Shown one piece after another: positions 1-10,730 of a DNA stretch of 64,000 nucleotides. The translations under genes and the position numbers were made by a program. The DNA lies in the NCBI GenBank assembly GCA_963971225.1, contig OZ020269.1, positions 17,916,921 to 17,980,920 of the forward strand, in the 5' to 3' direction. This DNA comes from Melieria omissa (taxonomy: Eukaryota > Arthropoda > Insecta > Diptera > Ulidiidae). Under the pieces are notes generated by a model. It had not been told where the DNA came from, made no database searches, and worked only from the letters and a program-made list of their open reading frames with translations. Every line of letters begins with the position of its first letter. Position 1 is the stretch's first letter.

Positions 1-452
1 TTTTGACACGTATGTACACATGTACATGTTGTGGTTGCTGTTTTTTATATCTACAAATACAGCGAAAACGTGCGCAATTTTTCGAAGTTTTACAGCAGCA
101 AAAAAAAAAAAACCAACAAACCATAAAAAAACCAATATAACAGCGTCAACACTAATGACTCATTGCACTTGAAATTTGTGCTAATGTCATTTGTATAATT
201 TTTGTAATTTTTTATTTATTTTTTTAATTTTTCATTTTTTTTGGCTGGTATCTTGGTTACGTGGTATTTTGTATTCATTTCAGTTGACAGGTTATTTTGG
301 TTATGTATTTTGGCTATAAATAAGCGTTGATGTTTTGTAACAACAACACTGAGTCATAAGCACTTCACACGTATTTTGTATGTAAACTTTGTTTATTGCT
401 CAAGATTTATGTGTTGAATCTTTTTAGATAATTTTAGGTTTTTTTATTTTGT
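1..452. other. AT-rich non-coding spacer
   Basis: Low-complexity T- and A-rich DNA with short homopolymer runs and no coding signal. I see no recognisable feature before the retroposon that follows. Confidence 0.6.
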
Positions 453-461
453 AGTTTGAAA

Positions 462-660
462 GTAGTCTCAGCAGGAAATGGCAAACCTCTGAGAGTAAAA
501 TTGCCTATGAAAAAGCTCCCAACTCGCCGTTCGGAATCGGCATAAAACTGTAGGTCCCTTCCAACCTTGAAAAAACATTCACACGCACAACACGGTTGGT
601 TGCGGGTAGCTAGGCCTTAGTCTCGTAATCGGGCTGTCGTGCCAGTCAAGAAGAAGAAGA
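462..660 (+). mobile_element. Short non-LTR retroposon (SINE or 5'-truncated LINE) with (GAA)n tail
   Basis: A 199-bp insertion flanked by the perfect 9-bp direct repeat AGTTTGAAA (453-461 and 661-669), which reads as a target-site duplication. It ends in a GAAGAAGAAGA tail, as expected for target-primed reverse transcription, which fixes its orientation as plus. The body is GC-richer than its surroundings and includes ACTCGCCGTTCGGAATCGGC. The GTTCGGAATC part loosely resembles a pol III B box, but no convincing A box was found, so a SINE and a truncated LINE 3' end are both possible. From memory it resembles a tail sequence common in tephritid genomes; that is recall, not a search. Confidence 0.7.
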
Positions 661-669
661 AGTTTGAAA

Positions 670-1249
670 ATATGGTGAAAAGTTTTCGACTTAACAAACA
701 TACAAGACATTTTTTCATTCTTTCTGTAAGTCATCATACTTCCCGCGGTCATGCTACCATATTTTTAAACCATCCAAATATAGCATTGGAAATGTTCGCT
801 CCAACACATATTTAGTTTATCGCAGCACCCAATGTGTGAACGGCTTTCTTGTGCCTTAATTCTGGTTTAATTTATGACAAACACATTCTTTGCTCTGATC
901 TGCTGTCTCTTTCAATTGAACTCAACGTTTTTCTGGCACCATTTGGTGAACTTGAGCGATATTATTTAATGTTAATGATTGCAGTTTTGAAGATCGTTTG
1001 GACGTTTATTGTCTCCCAAGCTGATACAGCTTCGTTTAAATTTAGTTGCCCGTATTTTTACGGTAGTAAATTATGGTACAGAATCCATGTTCACAGCGTC
1101 GTATTTGTCCTTAACTTGCGTAGGTGTATTGGTTTTCAACAAATTAAATCTTTAATGATTCTAAGTATGTCCGATTTTTCCATTTTCACAGAAACCCTCA
1201 CATCGACTAACCAAACCACTGTCAAACAACAACTGTGCATCTTGCAGTA
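670..1249. other. Non-coding spacer
   Basis: AT-rich sequence. The open frame of about 146 codons starting at 849 has no recognisable domain and merges into the tandem repeat downstream, so I treat it as chance. Nothing else seen. Confidence 0.5.
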
Positions 1250-1890
1250 CCTTTCAAAAGAAGCGAAAACCCATTCTCTTGTACTATGAAGAAGCCTGAA
1301 GATGGCACCATGCTGAGGTCGGAAACTTTTCAGACCATTCTCGTTAATTACAGAATCAAAATTTAGTCAAATTTTAGTGAGAACCTTTCAAAAGAGGCTC
1401 AAAAGATTCTCCACCTTGCCAGTACAAGCCATCTGCCATCTTCATGTTGAGGTCGCAAACTTTTCAGACCATTCTCATTGATTATGGAATAAAAAATTAG
1501 TGAAATTTCAGTAAGTACCTTTCAAAAGAGGCCCAAACAGATTCCCCACCTTGTACTAACAAGCTATCTGCCATCTTGATGTTGAGGTCGGAAACTTTTC
1601 AGACCATTCTTGTTATTAACAGAATCAAAATTAAGTCAAATTTTAATGAGTACCTTTCAAAAGAGGCGCAAATTGATACTCCATCTTGTACTGACAAGCC
1701 ATCTGCCATCTTCATGCTGAGGTCGCAAACTTTTCAGACCATTCTCGTTAATTACAGAATCAAAATTGAGTACAATTTTAGTGATTTCCTTTCAAAAGAG
1801 GTGCAAACAGATCCCCCACCTTGCACTGACAAACCATCTGCCATCTTCATGCTGAGGCCGCAAACTTTTCATGCCATTCTCGTATGTTTC
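1250..1890 (+). repeat. 135-bp tandem repeat, about 5 copies
   Basis: The anchor CCTTTCAAAAG recurs at 1250, 1384, 1518, 1653 and 1788, giving periods of 134, 134, 135 and 135 bp. Each unit then carries a variant of GCCATCTTCATGCTGAGGTC followed by AAACTTTTCAGACCATTCTC. Because the period is about a multiple of three, one frame stays open through several units; I see no protein family there and regard the frame as a by-product. The outer copies are more diverged. Confidence 0.85.
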
Positions 1891-3975
1891 TCATATAATC
1901 AATGAGCAAATAATGTCTTCATAAACTACTTAAATCAATAAATGTTTTCTGTCAAATATTATTTTCTAGAATAATTTTAAGCTACTCCATCAACGCTTCT
2001 TTGTCAACATAACTTTTTCTACACTACTTTGTAATGATTGATGAGCTTTGGTTGAAGAACGCAAGCATGACGTCAGCACGTTTCAAAATGCCAATAAATC
2101 AGCCAGTCTAATCTGAAGAAGGGAGAAAAAGTATTTATTTATTTTATTTTTTAGAACTATTTACTTAAAATTTCATTGAACCCATGAACCAAACAAACAA
2201 CCAAACCAAAAATTTACACAACACAGAAAAATCAATTACGAAATGTGTAGTCATGTGCTTTTATTAATTTTGTGCTATTTGAATTTAAGTTTTCCATGTT
2301 TTTGCATAGTTTACAATGAAAATATGCTTTTATAAATATTTTTGTTGTTGTTGCTTGTTAAATATGCTTTGATAACTAATCGACGTCCTGATTAATCGAT
2401 ACTAAAAACAATAATTTTCAATACTAAAATTAATTAAAAATGTCAGAGAGTTTTAATATAAAAAAAGTTTAAATAAAATTCAACTTAAACGAATTTAATT
2501 TCCATTATGCTAAAATTGCAATTCAAAAAAACATGTCAAAATTAATTTCTTACCTTTTTCACTTCAAACCACATTGAAATTTGTCCATAAAAAAGAATAC
2601 AAAATTTATGGTCACAACGTGTGGAGCCGCTCACAAAATGTGTCGCCAACTTTTTGTTGTTGTGGGTGTGTTGGCGCCAAAAAATTTACACAATTTTTTT
2701 TGTTTTTCTGTTTTTTATTCTCTTTTTGTGTTTTTTGTTTTTTTTCGCTTTTGATTTAAATCGAATTTGGCTTTGACTGCGCATTCAATAGTCGATTAGC
2801 TAAATTGGCAAAAACATTTACAAAAACTCACCCAAAATGTCACACACACAATAAAGTGGCAGAAAAAAGTTTTCCCTAAAAAAAAACAACAACAAGTTAG
2901 TAAAAAAGTACGCAATGCAAAAAGCGTTTATATTTAATTAAAAAGTTACATTGCAGTCAGTCATTGCCGTTTTACGTTTATTGGCCAATTTAATTTGTAT
3001 TTATTTGCTTTGAGCTGCCGAAACTCGTACGACATTTTTTTCGACACTCTAATTGCATGACGTCATGACTTTTATTGCCATGTTAGGGCACTTTGTGCTC
3101 AATTTATGTATTTTTTTTGAATTTTTTTTTTACTGTTTTCGAAGAATTCACGTGCACTTAAAACATTAAATGGAATTTTTACGCAACGGCTTTTCTGGAT
3201 GCATTAAAATATATTTCCAGCTGTCGAAAATTCATCAAACTCTGACAGGCCAAACGTTGGCGTAATTTATTTGATGGAGATTATGTATTTTTTTTATACA
3301 TATATGGAAATCACTTCACCCTTAAATTGCGCACTGCACAAGTGACGTTGCACGAGTGTTGGAGAGCAGAGCGCGAGCGCTCGACAAAAGTAAATAAATC
3401 AAACGCTTCAATCAGTTGAATCAATTAAAATTCTTGCTGTTGTGCTGCCAATGCGTGTGGTTGTTGTTGTTGTTATTGCGCTGCAACAACAACCACAATA
3501 GCGGCAGTGAAGTGCTGAGAACAGCGTTTGTCCATTAAGTTTGACGTTGGCACAACAAAAGGGGTGGCCAAGGCACATTGATGATCTTGAAGCATTTAAC
3601 TCAAGTGTTGGCAGCACCCTTGGCTACTTATAATTTTTTTTTTAATTTTTTTTATAGTTACACATTTTTCCAGCCAGTTTGGGTTGGCACATTTACCGCA
3701 TTAGTTGCAGTGGTGTTGGCACAATGTTTTTTATTCCATTTTGTATTCGATTGACTGCGTAAGTTTGAAGCACTTACGCTCTGTAAGTAAAATCTCATTG
3801 CTATTTTTTTGCTTAACAATCTACACTTCACAGGGCGAGTTCGTTTCGATCCCTGTTTTTGCGTATTATGATTTGCGTCTAAAACCTTTTAAAACGAAAA
3901 TGGTAGAAGAAAAAGCACTCATCTCATCTAACATGATAAGCCAAGCCCCGACAATTTACAGCCTGTGAACACTAT
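1891..3975. other. AT-rich non-coding spacer
   Basis: Long A- and T-runs, short TTG/CAA trinucleotide tracts (for example 2344-2356 and 3461-3475) and no open frame with a recognisable domain. TGACGTCA-like palindromes occur at 2069-2076 and 3058-3065 (CATGACGTCATG) and could be CREB/ATF-type sites, but nothing supports their use. Confidence 0.45.
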
Positions 3976-3979
3976 AAGT

Positions 3980-5240
3980 GTTCATATCTCATAGGTAGGT
4001 TGGTAGTTCTAGCGGCCCTCACGAGAGCGCACGTAGGCCAAAATTAGGCCCATTGTGATACCACCGGATCGTTATCCCCTTCATATTAGTAGGTCTCAAA
4101 CCTGAACAATTAATGAGGCGTATTAGGCCTTTGGTGTCGACATTTGATATATCGGCGAGGTTGGCGGTGTAGTAAAAACCTAAGTGTTTTTTGCGAGTCC
4201 TGCAGGGCAGGTGCAAATGAAGTGTCGAATGGTTTCTTCCTCTTCTATGTCTCTGCAGCTACGGCAAAAATCGTTGGCTAGATGGCCCAGCCCTCGTCTT
4301 GTTGCGTGGCCACCGAGGATGCCTAGTGATTACACCGACAACAGCCCTGAGCGCGCCTCTTTTGAGGTTTAGCAGACTTCTGGTGCCCATCCAGTCCAAC
4401 TTTGGCCAGATTTTTTGTGCTGTCTCCGAGGCCGCACAGGCGGTGTTGGCGGCTTTAGCCACGGCCTCCTCTAGCATTTGCTTACAAGTACTTAGCGAGA
4501 CCCAATCCAGCAAATTCTGCGGATAGTCCTTTGGTAGTGCCTAGTCTGGCCAGTTCGTCCGAACTACAGTTCCCCGGGATGTCTCTGTGATCTGGGACCC
4601 ATAATAATTTCATGTTATGCTGCTGAGCCATTTCGTCGAGAGATCTGCGGCAGTTAATCACTGTTTTTGATGTTAAGACATGAGACCCTAGGGCCCTGAT
4701 AGCCGCATGGCTGTCAGAGAGTATGCTAACATCTCATACTGAGATGCTGCGCTTGTTGATCAGCTTCAGGGCGGCTTCAAAGGCCCTTACTTCCGCCTGG
4801 AACACACTACAGTGGTCCGGTATTCTAAAGGAGTAGTTTATACCCAATGAGTCCGAAAAAACGCCTCCGCCGACCGCTTCATTTAGCTAAGAGCCATCAG
4901 TGAAGACCTGACATGAGCTACCTGTTAGTTGTGTTGAGCCGTCCTCCTAGCTGCTCCTATCTGAGATGGTACAGGAGAATTTCTTGTGGAAGAGAAGTTG
5001 AGGAGGAGAGTAATCGAGTTCTCCAGTTTATCCTAGTGAGAGAAAGTATCCTACTGTGACCCGTATTTGATTCCGACCAATGCATTGCAATGGCCGAAAG
5101 CACAAAGTCTTCGACTTATATTTGCCGCTGACTTTTTGCAATGTAGGTCTAGTGGGATGAGGTGAAGTAAAGCTTCTAAGACTGAGGTTGGGGTAGTTCT
5201 AAGAGCGCCTGAGATAATGACACAGGCTGCCGTTTTGAAC
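3980..5240 (-). pseudogene. Degenerate LINE 3' half (LOA/I-type): RT C-terminus, RNase H, zinc motif
   Basis: On the minus strand several broken frames line up in the order of the C-terminal half of a LOA/I-type LINE. At about 5140-5225 there is a peptide of the ALRTTPTSVLEALLHLIPL type found after the reverse transcriptase. At 4620-4810 lie RNase H pieces (FQAEVRAFEAALKLI and ILSDSHAAIRAL). At 4534-4600 is the RNase H C-terminal VPDHRDIPGNCSSDELARLG. At 4196-4275 is a zinc-type motif, CRSC followed by an EEEETIRHFICTCPA segment. Stops and frameshifts separate them, so no functional protein is encoded. The 5' RT domain is missing or unrecognisable. RNase H in a LINE argues for the LOA/I/R1 assemblage; the exact family needs a database comparison. 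Confidence 0.75.
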
Positions 5241-5249
5241 TTTCTGAAG

Positions 5250-5500
5250 GTGTTTTTGTTTTAAATATGAGCCAACGCGCAGGGGAAACCCCTATCAATG
5301 CGAGGCATTGCGCTGGTTCAGAAAGGATATATAGGTTGGGAGAAAGGATGTTGGGTGCAGAATTTATGGACTCTTGCCTTGAATCCATAAAGATCATAAG
5401 TGCTGGGAAAAACATCTGCAGGGAGACCGTTCCACAATCGCGCTGTTCGGGCCAGGAACGAAGAAGAAGTGTGACTTTTTCTAGAGCTTCCCTTCATATC
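5250..5500 (-). pseudogene. C-terminal fragment of a second LINE ORF2-like protein
   Basis: The minus strand at about 5400-5480 encodes SSSFLARTARLWNGLPADVF, the LWNxLPxxVFP-type motif that closes many arthropod LINE ORF2 proteins (RTE/Jockey-type). A further in-frame stretch follows to about 5270. This motif does not belong after the RNase H of a LOA/I element, so this looks like a separate fragment abutting the RNase H-bearing remnant in the same orientation. Nothing of its RT domain is visible upstream. Confidence 0.6.
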
Positions 5501-5699
5501 TCATACCTTGCCAATCATTGTTTTTTATATGTACAAAGGACTGTACTGGCTTTTTTAGTTCTCTCCAGAATATTGAACTTTCAATGGAGTTTTTTTTAAA
5601 TTAATCTTTAGGACAAATTCAAACTTTAACCATAAACTTTCCTAACTTACCCAAAGCAATTTTATTAAGTTTGCTGGGAAATTCTTTTCGACAATAATT

Positions 5700-6220
5700 T
5701 AATAATTACAATACAAAAATAAAAAAACTTAAAAAATATATAAAAAAAAATAAAAAAAAATAATAAAAAAAAATACAATACAAGAAAGAACGAAATACAA
5801 AAAATATAAAAAAATTAAAAACAAATTACGAAAAAAAAACAAAATACAATACAAGAAAGAAAAAAATAAAAAAAAAAACAAATAAAAAAAAATACAAGAA
5901 AGAAAAAAAACATAAATACATAAATGAAATATAATACATAAGAAAGAAAAAAAATAAAAAAAATATAAAAAAATAAAAACAAATTATAAAAAAGAAACAA
6001 AAATAAAATGCAAGAAAGGAAAAAACTAAAAAAATATAAATAAAATAAAAACAAATATGTAATAAAAAAAATACAATACAAGAAAAAAAATAAATAAAAA
6101 AATATAAAAAAAAACAAATTATAAAAAAAAAAAATAAAATACAAGAAAGAAAAAAATAAAAAAAATATAAAAAAATAAAAAAAAAATAATAAAAAAAAAT
6201 ATAATACAAGAAATACAAAA
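5700..6220. repeat. A-rich degenerate minisatellite
   Basis: About 520 bp, overwhelmingly A on the plus strand, built from variants of AATACAAGAAAGAAAAAAATA alternating with ATATAAAAAAATAAAAACAA. ACAAGAAAGA-like anchors recur at irregular 40-120 bp spacing. The two long Phe/Tyr/Leu-rich minus-strand frames here are artefacts of the base composition. Confidence 0.8.
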
Positions 6221-8016
6221 TATGTATTCGTCCATATTCTGAAAAAATTGTGCAATAACTAATCACGTTTTTGCGTTTACCACTAAAAAGAAAAATCTAA
6301 TAAATAAGTCAAATTTGCTTCAGCAGACTAAACTTTTGATTTCAAATTCTTCGTTGTGTTGCAAAATTAAATGCTTCATTACTACGTTTGCAAGTAGTTA
6401 AAACATTCTGACCAACCTTTATAAATTTTTAAAAGACCTTTTGTTATTGTAGCTATTTTAAATAAACATTTCACATGAATAATCTCACAGTTGAGGCGCC
6501 AAAAAGAATGCAACAAATCACATGTAAAATATGACCTTAACCGTTGTGTGCATCTGAATGATCACATAAATTCTCATTTAGTGCAACAAGCCAACGAGCT
6601 CGGTAGCTGACAGAGGCAACAGGCAACATGCACAGTTGCATTTAAAATAGACACGCATACAAACACAATACACATACACACACACACATAAATAATACAC
6701 ATTTAAATATTAAAATCACAATAAGCAATTTGCCCAAAAGTCCCACTTTACTCCGGCCTGAAGTCCGTCCATACAAATTTTGCATTCGCTCCACAATATT
6801 TGGTGCTGTGTGCCAGTGGGTTGCATGCCATACTCGAGCAGAGCAATTTGTGCCTGTATTCTAGTTGCAGTTTGTTGCAATTTTAAGCAAAATTTAATAT
6901 TTACATATGGCCGGCTTAAATGTTAAGTGTCCAGTAAAGTGTGTGTTACTTGAATGCTTATAAGCAGTTGAGAGTCTAGAAATATTAAAATTTTTGAACT
7001 GTACTTTTATAAATATTTTATTTATCACTTAAGTAATGCACATATTAATTTAAGAAATTGTAAACAAAACCATGAACTTGGAGTTTTAAGGCAAAATTAA
7101 TCAAAAGTCAAATTGCTTGGCTGATGTTTCAGTTTGAATGCAAAGTGTTGTGCTGGTTATGTGTGTTGTGCGTTGTTTTTCTACAGCTTTAGCTGAGCTC
7201 ATCTGATGGGCCAACTCAACAAACTCATTCATTAAACTTCCCCTTTACTGTTTTTATGCTCAAACCTCACGTTTACAACTTCTTCTCGCCGTTGTTCTCA
7301 GCCATGCAAAAAAATTCCCACCTAGTACAAGCAACTTTTTATGCACAGCACGCTTTGCAGCTACTTTTTTCCTTCATTTTAATTGGTTTCCTCTTTTCAC
7401 TCAGCTATCCACATTTGAAAACATTTTAACATTTTATGTTTACCAATTTACATATAAAACAAATTACCTTCAAACAAAATTTACAAGTCTGGCTTTAGGT
7501 TTTTTTTTGCACTGTACTTCTGACCAACTGGCATTGAACTTGGCCAACAAGCGAAAAATGTATTAAGAAAAAAACGTACTTTGTTGAGCTGCACAAAGAA
7601 CTCGTTCACAGGCATTCGAAAAGGGGTTAAAGTCATTAAAAAAGTAAACGAAAACAACCAAAACAAACTGTCTGAAAAATATGCCAAAAATGTTTCCCAA
7701 AAAAAAATTACAACAATCAACATTCATTGTTTACAACGGCACTGCGTTCAAATCAACAATACGAGAACATAAAAAAAGAGTGAGGAAAAAAAATTGCACA
7801 ACAGGAACGAAGCAAAAAAATGGCAAAAATGCACAGCAATCAATGCGAATGAGTGTGTAAATTTTAAGGCGTGTTAAATGATTGATTAAAATAGCACACA
7901 CTGGTTAAAATTTTTTTAATATTTGATGAAGCTTTTTTATTTTCCTATGTTGGAAATTTTGTTAAAATGTTAGTATTTGATTTGATAATTTTTTCAAACT
8001 ATGATAAGTGAAAATT
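6221..8016. other. Non-coding spacer
   Basis: AT-rich sequence with a (CA)n-like tract around 6665-6690 and no coding signal. The overlapping small frames at 7481-7772 have low-complexity composition and no family resemblance. Confidence 0.5.
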
Positions 8017-8492
8017 ACACCGTGCGACAAAAATTAAAAAAATTTCAACAAATACCTACAAATCTATATACTCGCAAATCTAGGAGCCAAATGTAGTAAA
8101 ACTGCGTTTTTAGTTTTTCTCTCTGACGTCAGGATTTTTTTTTTACCGACTTTGAAATTTTAAGGACATGTTTATTTCAAGGAATTATTTAAAAAATTTG
8201 GCGCATTGTAGAATAACAATATGGGTATCAAATGAAAGAGACAAATGCTTAGAATCTTAGAAAATGTAATATTTTGGTGTGAAAGGACGAAAAAGTATTG
8301 AAAATGTCCTTTAAAAACTTTATCCTTGAAAATTTCCTATAGATTTTTTTCACAAAAAATATTTCTTAAGGACTAAGGATATGTACACTACCATATCCTT
8401 GAATTTCGTCCTTCTAACTTTATTAGGCTAAGATATAAAAAAGTTGATACTTCTTCTACTTCAATTTGTTCGTGTTTGTTGTCGCACGGTGT
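8017..8492. mobile_element. 476-bp MITE with 14-bp perfect terminal inverted repeats
   Basis: ACACCGTGCGACAA at 8017-8030 is exactly matched in inverted orientation by TTGTCGCACGGTGT at 8479-8492. The interior is AT-rich, non-coding, and contains an internal inverted pair, AAGGATATG/CATATCCTT, near 8377-8402. No target duplication is evident (flanks AAATT and CATCC), so the superfamily is undecided. The CACCGTG end recalls the CAC(T/A)GTG-type ends of Transib or Chapaev elements, but that is only a resemblance. Such an element would need a transposase in trans. Confidence 0.65.
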
Positions 8493-8539
8493 CATCCAAA
8501 CAAACGGGTATAAGACTTTCACTTTGCCTATCTGGGTAC

Positions 8540-9330
8540 TGATGCATTTTTAAGATTTAAGTAATGTCCTGGGACCAGTGGGAGGATCTCCTTTAGCGAT
8601 TTACCTAGTGTAAACATAAATACTTTGTCTCATAGTCAGTCAGTTCCTGGCTGGTGTATCTGACATATCAAAGCTTTTGCCTCCTTGATTGTATCTGACT
8701 TGGCCTACCCGACTAATGCACCTTTTTAAGACTGAAGTAATGTCCTGGGTCTGGACGAGGATCTTTTATAACGATTTACTAAGTATAAACACACACATTA
8801 ACTCCGATAGACAATCAGTTCTGGTGTATTTACCATATAAAGTCATTTGTCTTGATAGTACCAGACTTCGCCTGAACGAATACTGCAGCATTTTTAAGGG
8901 TGAAGTAATGTCCTGGAGCCTAAAAGAGGATCTCTTATAACGATTTACTTTGTGTAGACATACACATTTACTCTGAGTCAGCTCAGTCAGCTCCTGGCTG
9001 GTGTATCTATCATAACAAAGCTTTTGTCTTCTTGATTGTCTCTGACTTGGCCTTCAAGAGTAATGCAGCCCTTTTAAAAGTGAAGTAATGGCCATACGGC
9101 AAATCTCGAAGTAGATCTCTCATAAGGATTTTCAAAACGTGAACTTCTATATTTGCTACGAAAGTCACTCAGTCCCCTGATTGCCCCTGACTTTCTCTAC
9201 CGAACTACTGTAGCGTTTCTAAGAGTGAAGTAGGTAATAACTATGCAGCCCTCAAAGTGGATCTCATTTAGAAGTCAGTCAGTCAGTCCCTGGCTGCGAT
9301 TTCTACCATTTCAAAGCTACTTATTATCCC
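8540..9330 (+). repeat. Tandem array, about 5 copies of 170-180 bp
   Basis: The anchor GTAATGTCCTGGG, or a variant, appears at 8561, 8737, 8905, 9085 and about 9229 (spacings 176, 168, 180 and 144 bp). Each is followed by GAGGATCTCNTTTANCGATTTAC and, further on, CAGTCAGTTCCTGGCTGGTGTA and CTTGATTGTNTCTGACTTGGCC variants. The copies are diverged, so this is an old array. No transposon ends were recognised. Confidence 0.8.
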
Positions 9331-10619
9331 GATTGACATTGTCTTCTCAACATCCCAGCAAGTTATTTGTGGGTCAATCTTTATTGGTCCCCTGAGGCAT
9401 TGGTCCACTGAGGCATCATAGGAAAACGTGAGATTAATGAACTGGTAAAATAAGAAAAACTGATCGAGAAAAAACTCTGAAACTTTTTTAGAAGAAGAAG
9501 AAGAAGAATAAGAAGCATTTTTATCAACGCTGCTTAAAGATTCAGTCTATGGGTAAAAGACCATAACTGCAGCATTGCCAGACAAATCTGACCATTACTA
9601 AGCAAGAGATGATCCAGACAGCTACTCATCCTAAGAAAGACCTTTATGATCTCAGACGTTGATGTGCTCACAGCTGCCTAATGGAAAGACACGCTGAATG
9701 ACTGGAGTTGCCTCATAAGGACTTCAGTCATGGCTGTCCTTTGAAAAAGATCATTGACACATGAAGTGAAGGACTGTTTATACTACTTCTTTGCTAAGAC
9801 AACCACATCAGAAGTTGAACCACATAAGTATCAGGATCGTTTCTCTTTCGGAAAGACAACAGTGACAGAATTGGTTGTTAAAACTCATTCATTATCACAT
9901 AAAGTGTACGACCGTTTCTACATCTTCTTCCTTAAGACAACCATGCCATAAGTTGTTATTTGGCAAGGATTATCTTCAAGCCTGTCTTCCTCTAATGTTT
10001 GTCCATTGCCAAGAAAGACAAACATTAACAAGCTCCTCGTTTGGTCTAAAAGTTAAACTTTCAACAAGACATCAGGGAGATAGCAAAGTTCATAATGAAA
10101 TCCTTGTGGCATCCAGCGTCGTAGGAGAGAAAGTTGCCTTAATCAAAAGTGATTTTACAACGAACAAAAAAAATATATAAAACGTTAATATTGACCCTGA
10201 AAAACGAATTAATTGCCAGCAATCAGCAACATTTTAAGACCAAAAAAAAATTAAAAATTAAAACATGTTGCTCTTCTTTTTGCTTATCTTATTTGTTGGC
10301 TCTTCGTTTACCTTCTTACATTCATTGTTGTTGTTGCTGTTGTGTACATTTTATTGGCATAAATTTCGGCCATCCAGACAATTAATCAATCAGCAAATTG
10401 CTGCAGACGTTTAACGCATTTTTTTCTCGCGCCAACATCTCTCTGGTCTTGTCGTCTCTTTTGCTGTACCTATTAAAGAGCGGCGCAAGCATTATAAAAA
10501 TTACTTGCAAGCCATCGCTGTGCTTTCAAATATTGACGCTCTTCTTCACTTTCACCACAAAACAAGCACTGGAGTGAAGAAAACTTTTGATAATCATACG
10601 AATACTGCACGAAACGACA
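9331..10619. other. Non-coding spacer
   Basis: Contains a (GAA)n tract at 9491-9515 that could be another retroposon tail (no flanking duplication found), loosely repeated blocks around 9760-9960 sharing AAGACAACCAC and ACATAAAGT-type words, and a (TTG)n tract at 10327-10340. No recognisable gene. Confidence 0.45.
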
Positions 10620-10624
10620 ATAGA

Positions 10625-10725
10625 ACTTCAAGCACCTTGAAGTATAGAACAACACTGAAGTAGAACAACACTGAAGTAGAAAAACACTGAAGTAGAACAG
10701 GACTGAAGTGAACACTGAAGTAGAA
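10625..10725 (+). repeat. 17-bp minisatellite (ACACTGAAGTAGAACA)
   Basis: Five to six copies of AACACTGAAGTAGAACA-like units lie in tandem. A related pair, GTGTGAAGTA(A/G)AAGTTCTG, sits 200 bp downstream at 10897-10942. Non-coding. Confidence 0.8.
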
Positions 10726-10730
10726 CATTT

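Noticed and set aside
3050..3070. CATGACGTCATG palindrome as a CRE-type element
   Set aside because: A perfect palindrome but isolated, with no promoter or other evidence nearby.
5815..6266. Two 146-residue Phe/Tyr/Leu-rich minus-strand frames
   Set aside because: They read the A-rich minisatellite; composition alone explains the absence of stops.
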